Assembly (NCBI GenBank): GCA_021107335.1
Contig: JAIOSZ010000201.1
Coordinates: 1-8,983, forward strand
DNA from: Desulfuromonadaceae bacterium
Lineage (GTDB): Bacteria; Desulfobacterota; Desulfuromonadia; Desulfuromonadales; Syntrophotaleaceae
DNA: 8,983 nucleotides
Reading direction: 5' to 3'
This document shows, in pieces, positions 1-5,729 of the stretch (position 1 is its first letter; each line of letters starts with the position of its first letter). Made by a program: the position numbers and the translations under genes. The notes beneath the pieces are model-generated. The model did no database searches. It worked only from the letters and a program-made list of their open reading frames with translations, and was not told the origin of the DNA.

Positions 1-441
1 GACCAAGCAGTGGATAGCTTCTGTCAGCGGCTATCGATAGCGCCTCGTCTGCAGCACATCTTTACGATGGAACGGGAGGCGGTTCATCGGGCCACCAACC
101 TGATTTTTTGGCGGCGCATGCACACGGCCCCGCCCCAGCCCAGCGAAATCTACGGTTGGTTTCAGCCTCTATCAACCGAGGTGCTGTTGTATGCCATGGC
201 CCGCAGCGCTAACGAGCAGGTGCAGCGTTGCCTTTCCACTTATTTCACCCACTTGCGCTCTGTTCAGTGCGAGCTGGTTGGTAGCGATATCAGGCAACTG
301 GGGATTTCTCCGGGCCCTATCTATAAAGAAATTTTTCAGCATCTTCTTACGGCTCGCCTCGACGGAGAGTTGCTGACCCGCCAGGACGAAGTCGATTTTG
401 TCTGTAAACATTATCTTCAAGGCAGTCACTGCAGCAAATAA
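1..441 (+). CDS. tRNA nucleotidyltransferase / poly(A) polymerase family protein, C-terminal part (5' truncated by window)
   Basis: The reading frame is open from the first base and ends at TAA 439-441, leaving about 146 residues of C-terminus. The GTG at base 10 is an internal valine codon, not a convincing start. The last 55 residues carry the hallmark tail of class II CCA-adding/poly(A) polymerase-like enzymes: GSDIRQLGISPGPIYKEI followed by a helix with LDGELLTRQDEVDFV. In the family this helical body contacts the tRNA acceptor arm, and the catalytic nucleotidyltransferase domain would lie upstream, outside the window. In Desulfuromonadales such proteins are often long fusions with DHH and CBS domains. 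Geobacter sulfurreducens is known to use separate C-adding and A-adding enzymes plus a poly(A) polymerase, so the exact activity (A-adding, CCA-adding or polyadenylation) cannot be told from this fragment. The family call is firm and the sub-function is not. Confidence 0.8.
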   Translation, partial: DQAVDSFCQRLSIAPRLQHIFTMEREAVHRATNLIFWRRMHTAPPQPSEIYGWFQPLSTEVLLYAMARSANEQVQRCLSTYFTHLRSVQCELVGSDIRQLGISPGPIYKEIFQHLLTARLDGELLTRQDEVDFVCKHYLQGSHCSK

Positions 442-478
442 ACGGGCTGAATCGGTGTAGGCTTGATTCAGGGTTAAA

Positions 479-507
479 TTGACTTAGTTGTTGCTATCTG
501 TTATTAA
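479..507 (+). promoter_or_regulatory. candidate sigma-70 promoter for the M50-scpAB-rluB cluster
   Basis: A -35-like TTGACT (479-484, 5 of 6 consensus) is separated by 17 bases from a -10-like TATTAA (502-507, 4 of 6). Transcription would start near 514, about 23 bases before the M50 start codon and just ahead of its AAGGAA ribosome binding site. This would let the cluster be expressed independently of the upstream gene. It is a pattern match by eye only. Confidence 0.45.
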
Positions 508-536
508 GAACGGTCAAGCTCTTTTCAAGGAATGTT

Positions 537-1220
537 ATGGAAATATTGCTAGTTAAAATTTCGGTTATGCTGGTGCCTGGCTTATTGGCCATTGTCCTGC
601 ATGAAGTTGCTCACGGTTATGTTGCGGAGCGTCTCGGCGACCCGACCGCCCGTATGTTAGGCCGCCTGACACTTAACCCCCTTAAACATATCGACCCCTT
701 TGGGCTTGGGGTGCTGTTCTTGGTTGGATTCGGCTGGGCACGTCCGGTGCCGGTTAATCCCCTTAATTTCAAACGACCTCGCCAAGACATGCTATGGGTC
801 GCTTTGGCTGGGCCGGTCACCAATCTGATTCTGGCCGGTGTTTCCGCTGTCGTGCTGCGCCTGTTGCTTATGCTGCCCCAGGCCGAGTCGCAGCTCGGGG
901 GGGGAGCCTTATCCCTCGGTCAGCCGTTAATTCTGATGGCGGGTTTCAGTTTGTATATTAATCTGTTACTGGCCGCACTGAACCTGCTGCCTGTTCCTCC
1001 CCTAGATGGCGGACGAGTTGTCATGGGGCTGCTTCCAGAAACCCAAGCCAAATGGCTGGCGCGGGTAGAACCCTTTGGCTTTTTTGTTTTGATCGTGTTG
1101 ATCTTTGTTACACCGCTCTGGGATAAAGCTCTGCTGCCGGCAGTCTCTTTTGCGGCTCATTGGCTAGCCGGACCTCAGGCTTCAACTGTTCAGCATTTCA
1201 TTCCCTTGGTTGGCTCTTGA
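537..1220 (+). CDS. Site-2 protease family (peptidase M50) integral membrane metalloprotease
   Basis: The 227-residue product is a compact M50 zinc metalloprotease of the kind that cleaves substrates within the membrane. The zinc-binding HEVAH lies at residues 22-26 in the first hydrophobic helix. NPLKHIDPFG (47-56) and WARPVPVNP (67-75) form the conserved linker, and GPVTN (92-96) begins another membrane segment. The third metal ligand is expected at D157 in PPLDGG (154-159). Further hydrophobic stretches lie at about 96-114, 128-152 and 178-195. There is no PDZ domain, unlike RseP, so this is the minimal bacterial type; its substrate is unknown. The ATG at 537 has AAGGAA at 527-532. It is followed closely by scpA (10-base gap). 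A G8 tract encodes three glycines at 121-123. Confidence 0.92.
   Translation: MEILLVKISVMLVPGLLAIVLHEVAHGYVAERLGDPTARMLGRLTLNPLKHIDPFGLGVLFLVGFGWARPVPVNPLNFKRPRQDMLWVALAGPVTNLILAGVSAVVLRLLLMLPQAESQLGGGALSLGQPLILMAGFSLYINLLLAALNLLPVPPLDGGRVVMGLLPETQAKWLARVEPFGFFVLIVLIFVTPLWDKALLPAVSFAAHWLAGPQASTVQHFIPLVGS
897..904 (+). repeat. G8 homopolymer inside the M50 protease gene
   Basis: Eight consecutive G residues encode Gly121-Gly122 and the first two bases of the Gly123 codon, in a loop between membrane segments. A one-base slip here would frameshift the protein before the catalytic PPLDGG motif. The tract itself is seen directly; any phase-variation role is speculative. Confidence 0.9.
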
Positions 1221-1230
1221 TGAGCATCTT

Positions 1231-1992
1231 ATGCCTTATCAGATAGATCTCGATAGTTTCAAAGGACCTCTTGACCTCCTGCTCCATCTCATCCAGAAGC
1301 ATGAGATGGATATTTATGATATCCCCATCGCGAAAATTACTGCCCAATACCTGGCGACTATCGAGGTTATGAAAAGCCTGAACCTCGATCTGGCCGGCGA
1401 ATTTCTGGTGATGGCGGCCACCCTGTTGCACATCAAGTCACGGATGCTTTTGCCTCGAGATGAAGAAGAGGCGCTAGAGGAAGCCGATCCCGACCCCCGG
1501 ACCGAGCTGGTAAAACGACTTCTGGAGTACCAGAGGTATCGGGATGCCGCTATTTCCCTGGATGCCTTGCCTCTGCTGGGAAGGGATGTTTTTTTGAGCA
1601 GCTCTCTTGAGGCTGAAGACGATGAGAACGAGGATGCAGAATGGGAGCCAGTCGGACTTTTTGAACTGGTCTCTGCTTTTCGTCAATTAATTCAGGGCAA
1701 TGATGAGGAAAGCGTGCATGAGATAAGCCGTGAACGGTTGTCTGTGACGGATAGGATCAATCAGATCCTTGTGTCTTTGAGCGAACGTGGCAGTTTGGCT
1801 TTTGGAGATTTGTTGCCCAGTATAGTCGGTCGCAACGAAGTGGTCGTGACGTTTCTGGCGATGTTGGAGCTGGTTAAAATGCGTCTTGCCCGATTGATGC
1901 AGAACGGTCGGGACAGTTCCATCTGGCTTTACGCTGTTGAAGATGTCGATGACTCAAACTTGCAGCAGGATGAGACCCTTGGTTACAGTTGA
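1231..1992 (+). CDS. scpA: Segregation and condensation protein A (kleisin)
   Basis: ScpA is the kleisin subunit of the Smc-ScpAB condensin, which bridges the Smc ATPase heads and helps compact and segregate chromosomes. The N-terminal region carries the family signature YQIDLDSFKGPLDLLLHLI followed by DIYDIPIAKIT, the helical part that binds the Smc neck. A long acidic middle (EEEALEEADPD, later EAEDDENEDAEWE) is the flexible linker. The C-terminal winged helix, around VVTFLAMLELVKMRLARL, is the part expected to bind the Smc head. ATG 1231 is preferred (253 residues) because family members begin just before YQIxLxxFxGPLDLLL. An in-frame TTG at 1210 would add seven residues and overlap the M50 gene. 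Ribosome binding is weak (GATGAG upstream), suggesting coupling to the M50 gene. The 3' end overlaps scpB by 23 bases. Confidence 0.95.
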   Translation: MPYQIDLDSFKGPLDLLLHLIQKHEMDIYDIPIAKITAQYLATIEVMKSLNLDLAGEFLVMAATLLHIKSRMLLPRDEEEALEEADPDPRTELVKRLLEYQRYRDAAISLDALPLLGRDVFLSSSLEAEDDENEDAEWEPVGLFELVSAFRQLIQGNDEESVHEISRERLSVTDRINQILVSLSERGSLAFGDLLPSIVGRNEVVVTFLAMLELVKMRLARLMQNGRDSSIWLYAVEDVDDSNLQQDETLGYS

Positions 1993-2569
1993 TTTCAAAG
2001 CGGTTATCGAAGGTTTGTTGCTCGTTGCTGATGGGCCGATACGGTCTGATCGGATTGCTTTGGTTCTCGAAATCGAGGAGAGGCAGGCCAAAACCCTTTT
2101 GCAACAATTGCAAGAGGACTATGAACGCAGCACTCGTGGATTCGTTTTGCAGTCGGTTGATGGTGGTTTTCAGTTGCGAACGCGGCCTGAACATGCCGAA
2201 TGGATCAGGGCGTTTCGTAAAAGCAGGCCATTCCGGTTTTCACGAGCCGCCTTGGAAACTCTGGCGATTGTTGCCTATCGGCAGCCTGTCACCCGTGCAG
2301 AAATAGACTATCTGCGTGGGGTCGATTCAGGGGGAGTGATAAGAACTCTTCTCGACAAACGTCTGATTCGTATTCTTGGTAAAAAAGATATCCCTGGGAA
2401 ACCTCTTATTTATGGAACCAGTAGAGAGTTTCTTGAATTGTTCGGCTTGCGCGACTTGGCCGGTTTGCCGACCCTTAAGGAATTTAACGACCTGCCCTCG
2501 GACATGCTCGCCGATATGGAATTGCCTGTCGAAGAGCCTATTTCCCTCGAAGATGATTCTCTAGAATAA
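1970..2569 (+). CDS. scpB: Segregation and condensation protein B
   Basis: ScpB forms dimers of tandem winged-helix domains that wrap the ScpA linker in the Smc-ScpAB complex. The 199-residue product shows the expected pattern: an N-terminal winged helix (VDFKAVIEGLLLVADGPI onward), then the highly conserved FSRAALETLAIVAYRQPVTR followed by EIDYLRGVDSGGVIRTLLDKRLI, and the GKPLIYGTSREFLELFGL segment near the end. It finishes with an acidic tail (EEPISLEDDSLE). The start is uncertain. ATG 1970 gives a family-like N-terminus but has only GCAGG directly against it. In-frame ATG 1949 has GAAG six bases upstream and would add seven residues. Either way it overlaps the scpA 3' end, consistent with coupled translation. 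No smc gene is present in the window. Confidence 0.95.
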   Translation: MRPLVTVDFKAVIEGLLLVADGPIRSDRIALVLEIEERQAKTLLQQLQEDYERSTRGFVLQSVDGGFQLRTRPEHAEWIRAFRKSRPFRFSRAALETLAIVAYRQPVTRAEIDYLRGVDSGGVIRTLLDKRLIRILGKKDIPGKPLIYGTSREFLELFGLRDLAGLPTLKEFNDLPSDMLADMELPVEEPISLEDDSLE

Positions 2570-2603
2570 GTTCGAATCTCTTCTTTAAAACCGGATGTGA
2601 TAA

Positions 2604-3314
2604 ATGAAAGAACGATTACAAAAATTGATTGCTGCGGCCGGTCTCGCCTCTAGGCGGGAGGCAGAGCGTTGGATCTCCGCCGACCGGGTTACTGTAAACG
2701 GACGAGTGGCTGGCCTTGGTGATCAAGCCGATGTCGATGAGGACCGAATTGAAGTAGATGGCCGACCTTTAAGGCTGGAGCAGGCGAAAGTCTACCTGTT
2801 GCTTAATAAGCCCGCTGGCTATGTTACTACGGCTCGTGACCCTCAGGGGCGTAAGGTGGTTACCGATCTGCTGCGGGATGTCAAGGTGCGGGTCTTTTCC
2901 GTCGGGCGCCTGGACCTCAATACCGAAGGTTTGCTGCTGCTGACCAACGACGGTGACCTGGCAGCACGGTTAACCCATCCACGCCATCAGGTTGCCAAGA
3001 CCTATCTGGTGCGGATGCGTGGTGCGTTGAATCCGGCCGCACGGAAGCAACTCGAAGAGGGTGTGAAACTTGAAGATGGTCTTACCGCTCCGGCTAAGGT
3101 CGCCAATGTTCGCTCGTCCGGTAGTCATACCTGGTTGGAGTTGACTATTAATGAGGGGCGCAATCGTCAGGTCCGAAGAATGTGTGAAGCGGTGGGCTGC
3201 TCTGTAAGCCGCCTCAAACGTATTGGCTTGGCCTTTTTGCTTCAAGAGGGGTTGCGGTTAGGGCAATATCGGCATTTAACCACCGGCGAGGTGAGGCGTC
3301 TTAAAAAACTATAG
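2604..3314 (+). CDS. rluB: 23S rRNA pseudouridine synthase, RsuA/RluB family
   Basis: This 236-residue enzyme converts a specific rRNA uridine to pseudouridine. An N-terminal S4 RNA-binding domain (about residues 3-60) contains RLQKLIAAAGLASRREAERW and the VTVNGRVA turn. The catalytic domain starts at VYLLLNKPAGYVTT (63-76). It contains GRLDLNTEGLLLLTNDG (101-117) with the catalytic aspartate D104, and ends with the conserved NEGRNRQVRRMCEAVG (183-198). The sequence pattern fits RluB (a helix 80-89 uridine of 23S rRNA, known from E. coli and Bacillus) better than RsuA, but RsuA/RluB/RluE cannot be separated with certainty by eye. The next gene upstream is scpB, 34 bases away, an order common in many bacteria. 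GGAT at 2593-2596 is a modest ribosome binding site. The stop codon lies inside an 18-base AT-rich palindrome. Confidence 0.92.
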   Translation: MKERLQKLIAAAGLASRREAERWISADRVTVNGRVAGLGDQADVDEDRIEVDGRPLRLEQAKVYLLLNKPAGYVTTARDPQGRKVVTDLLRDVKVRVFSVGRLDLNTEGLLLLTNDGDLAARLTHPRHQVAKTYLVRMRGALNPAARKQLEEGVKLEDGLTAPAKVANVRSSGSHTWLELTINEGRNRQVRRMCEAVGCSVSRLKRIGLAFLLQEGLRLGQYRHLTTGEVRRLKKL

Positions 3315-3320
3315 TTTTTT
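3303..3320 (+). repeat. 18-base perfect palindrome at the rluB stop
   Basis: AAAAAACTATAGTTTTTT is self-complementary over its full length and contains the rluB TAG stop. It has an A-tract on one side and a T-tract on the other, as in weak bidirectional terminators, but no GC-rich stem. With a realistic loop only the A/T arms would pair. It could be a weak terminator or simply chance. Confidence 0.35.
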
Positions 3321-3504
3321 CAGCGCCGACCATGGAAGGGTTAAAGCCCGATGCTATGGCGAGAGACAGTTTTTCCTCAACGGCTTTTATTGTGGGATCG
3401 TATTCATCTAAAGGGGCTTCGCTGCAGGGGAAAAGCCCGTTCCCGTTCTTGACAGGGTGCTCATTTTTAGTTTATCTTAGCAAAGATATTTAATCACTTT
3501 AACC
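3315..3504. other. 190-base intergenic region
   Basis: This is the longest non-coding stretch in the window. No ORF or RNA gene is recognisable. It holds the T-tract of the rluB palindrome, two overlapping small inverted repeats in 3414-3444 that compete for bases (GGGCTT 3414-3419 with AAGCCC 3433-3438; GGGAA 3428-3432 with TTCCC 3440-3444), and a candidate promoter at 3449-3478. AAAGCCCG occurs twice (3343-3350 and 3432-3439). Confidence 0.6.
3449..3478 (+). promoter_or_regulatory. candidate sigma-70 promoter for the TPR-ATPase block
   Basis: A perfect -35 hexamer TTGACA (3449-3454) is followed after 18 bases by TATCTT (3473-3478, 4 of 6 match to TATAAT). Transcription would begin near 3485, leaving a 5' leader of about 20-40 bases depending on the true start codon. 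The perfect -35 and its location directly ahead of the gene make it credible, though untested. Confidence 0.5.
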
Positions 3505-5619
3505 GTGTGGGTGAAGGCATTGTTGAAAAAGGAAAAACTTTTAGCTGCGGCGCAGAAAAGTCTGCTTAAAGGCCAAATCGGCAAGGCTATCAAGGATTAC
3601 GAGAAGATAGTTGAAGGCGATGCCAAGGACATTCGCAACCGGCAGAAACTCGCTGAACTTTACAGCCGTAACCAGATGCCGGAAAAGGCCCTGGAAACCT
3701 ATGAAGGGGTGGCTAAGCATTACGTTGAAAACGGTTTTGTTCTCAAGGCCCTGGCTGTATACAAACAGATGCAGAAGGTCGATGCTACCCAGCCTGAACT
3801 CTATCATCATCTAGCGGAACTCAATATCAAACAGGGATTGGTGGGCAATGCCCTGACCGAATATCGAAACCTGCTCAATCTTTATCGCCAACAAGGTGAA
3901 CTGGATGCTGCAGTCAAGGTGTTGGGGCAAATGCAAGACCTGGACCCTAATAATTTAGACATCTCTCTGCAGGTGGCCGAAGCGTACAGCCAGACCCATC
4001 AGACGGAACGGGCGGCCGAAAGCTTGGTGCAGACCCTGCAGCGCTTTATACCAAACGCCGATTTAGGCGCTGTGGAAAAGATTCAAGCAGTAGGACTCGC
4101 CGGTTGCCTGACTTCCGTTCCTCTTAAGATCGAATTGGCCAGGGGGTTTCTTGCCTGTGGCCAGGCGGGACGTAGTGTCGAAGGGTTGCAAAAAGTTTTA
4201 AAGGAAGATCCTCAGCATAGCCAGGCACTGTTGTTGCTAGCCAATAGCTATCGCGCTCTGGCCGATCATGCGAGTGAAATATCGACCTATGGTCAGCTGC
4301 TGGAGATAGATGCCGATAATCTCGATTGGCGCAAGGATTACGCCTGGGCTCTTTTGGCCGACCAAAAGGCCGAGCAGGCACTAGCTGAATTGGAACAGCT
4401 CAAGGAAGGTTTTTTTGCCGAAGGGCGAGCGACAGAGCTTAAAGATATCTACGAATTGGTCACGGAACAATTGTCGGACAACGAACAGGTCGTTGCCTCG
4501 CTGCAGGCTATTTATGAACAAACCGGTGAAGGCGGCAAGTTATTTGACTTGATGTCTTCCCAGCAGGACGAAGAGCCCATAGTGCAAGAGGTTGATCCCG
4601 ACGCTATGGACGGTACGACTGAGCCGGCAAGTTTTGGTGACCTGGACCTGGATGATGAACAACCATCCTCGTCAGGCGATGACGATCAGCTTTTTGAGGT
4701 AGAATTGGATCAAAAACCACTGCAGGACCTGCCTCAAGAAGGTGGCCTCGAATTCGATGATCTGGACTTGGATGGTATCGAGTTTGGTCTCGATACGGGG
4801 AGTGTGGATGAAGTTGCCATGCCAGACGATGCTCCATTAGATACGACGGCCAATGAGCAGTCCGCCCGGCCCACCATAGACGTGTCCGGCGAAGTTGAAG
4901 AAGCCGAGTTTTATTTCCAACAGGGGCTGTTGGCCGAGGCCTCCCAAAAGTGTCAGTCTTTGCTCGACCGGTTAGGGGATTGTCCTCAAGCTCAGCAATT
5001 GCTAGAGAGAATTACCACCTCTGGCGGTGCCCCGGCTGCTGACGATCTAGGCCAGATGAAACCGGCTTTAGCAGTCGGTGGCGGTGACGCTGTCTTGGAG
5101 AGCTTGGAAGATCGGGAGCGCTCGCGTCTCGACGGTTCTTTGAACGATTTTAGAAAGGGTTTAGAAAGTCAGGTTTCCGCAGAGGATTTTGAAACCCACT
5201 ATAATCTTGGAATCGCTTACAAGGAGATGGGCCTGCTTGATGATGCCATCGATCAGTTCGACAAGGTGGTGGGCGATCCCCAGCGGCGCATCGATTGCCT
5301 GACTCTCAAAGGGGTTTGCCTGGTTCAGAAGGGAGCCTTTGATCAAGCGGTTTTAACTTTTAAGGAAGGTCTGGGTTACGAAGCCCTCAAGGATTGCGAA
5401 CGTATCAGCCTCTATTACGAGTTGGGCCTCTTGTATGTGGAGTGGGGACAGCCCTTGGAGGCTCTCGATAGCTTTCAATGTGTGGCCGATGTTGACCCAT
5501 TTTTCCGCAATGTTGACGAACAGATACGTCAGTTGCGGACGGAACTCGGTCTTGATGACGACAATGGTGGAAGCCCTTCCGGTAACGGTTCGGATAAGAG
5601 CCGGGTTTCTTATATCTAA
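3505..5619 (+). CDS. Large tetratricopeptide repeat protein with acidic central linker
   Basis: The 704-residue product has three parts. Residues about 12-340 are helical TPR-type repeats (AIKDYEKIVEGDAKD, KALETYEGVAKHYVENG, KALAVYKQMQKVDATQPELY, ALTEYRNLLNLYRQQG). Residues about 354-450 are a low-complexity acidic linker with repeated GDLDLDDE and DDLDLDGI elements. Residues about 462-680 are a second TPR block (EAEFYFQQGLLAEASQKCQSL; ETHYNLGIAYKEMGLLDDAI; LGLLYVEWGQPLEALDSF). There is no signal peptide or membrane segment, so it is probably a cytoplasmic scaffold. The start is unclear: GTG 3505 and GTG 3511 lack a ribosome binding site, while TTG 3523 has GAAGG five bases upstream and still leaves the protein beginning just before KKEKLLAAAQ. 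The next gene is an ExeA/MshM-like ATPase, with no strong terminator between them, suggesting a joint function. The specific role is unknown; by analogy with MshN, FimV or similar TPR proteins it may assist an envelope machine. Confidence 0.85.
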   Translation: MWVKALLKKEKLLAAAQKSLLKGQIGKAIKDYEKIVEGDAKDIRNRQKLAELYSRNQMPEKALETYEGVAKHYVENGFVLKALAVYKQMQKVDATQPELYHHLAELNIKQGLVGNALTEYRNLLNLYRQQGELDAAVKVLGQMQDLDPNNLDISLQVAEAYSQTHQTERAAESLVQTLQRFIPNADLGAVEKIQAVGLAGCLTSVPLKIELARGFLACGQAGRSVEGLQKVLKEDPQHSQALLLLANSYRALADHASEISTYGQLLEIDADNLDWRKDYAWALLADQKAEQALAELEQLKEGFFAEGRATELKDIYELVTEQLSDNEQVVASLQAIYEQTGEGGKLFDLMSSQQDEEPIVQEVDPDAMDGTTEPASFGDLDLDDEQPSSSGDDDQLFEVELDQKPLQDLPQEGGLEFDDLDLDGIEFGLDTGSVDEVAMPDDAPLDTTANEQSARPTIDVSGEVEEAEFYFQQGLLAEASQKCQSLLDRLGDCPQAQQLLERITTSGGAPAADDLGQMKPALAVGGGDAVLESLEDRERSRLDGSLNDFRKGLESQVSAEDFETHYNLGIAYKEMGLLDDAIDQFDKVVGDPQRRIDCLTLKGVCLVQKGAFDQAVLTFKEGLGYEALKDCERISLYYELGLLYVEWGQPLEALDSFQCVADVDPFFRNVDEQIRQLRTELGLDDDNGGSPSGNGSDKSRVSYI

Positions 5620-5627
5620 GTTCAACC

Positions 5628-5729
5628 ATGTGTGATTTGTTTCCCTGGCTGGAACGCTTCAGTATGAGGGGGGGGCAAAGGGTGTTAGCAAAGAATGACA
5701 GTCTGTTTTGTAAGGGAATTGGTCGATGA
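5628..5729 (+). CDS. possible 33-codon small ORF between the TPR gene and the ATPase gene
   Basis: An ATG nine bases after the TPR stop opens a frame encoding MCDLFPWLERFSMRGG and then QRVLAKNDSLFCKGIGR. It ends at TGA 5727-5729, which overlaps the ATPase ATG as ATGA. An internal ATG at 5664 has GGAA at 5651-5654, nine bases upstream, and gives a 21-residue version. The frame runs through a G8 tract. I recognise no family, and the first ATG has no ribosome binding site. It may be a chance ORF, a coupling leader for the ATPase, or simply intergenic sequence. Confidence 0.2.
   Translation: MCDLFPWLERFSMRGGQRVLAKNDSLFCKGIGR
5668..5675 (+). repeat. G8 homopolymer 50 bases upstream of the ATPase gene
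   Basis: Eight G residues lie in the 106-base gap between the TPR and ATPase genes, inside the small overlapping frame. Such tracts are prone to slippage and sequencing error. The tract is directly visible; its function is unknown. Confidence 0.9.

Noticed and set aside
447..471. CTGAATC/GATTCAG hairpin after the first gene
   Set aside because: The 7-bp stem has an 11-base loop and is not followed by a T-tract, so it is not a convincing terminator.
3303..3309. A AAA AAC heptamer resembling a -1 frameshift site near the end of rluB
   Set aside because: The reading frame splits it as AAA AAA C, which is the wrong register for a slippery heptamer, and it lies two codons before a normal family C-terminus.
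5637..5665. Possible promoter TTGTTT-N17-CAGTAT before the ATPase gene
   Set aside because: Each hexamer matches only 3 of 6 consensus bases; co-transcription with the TPR gene is simpler.
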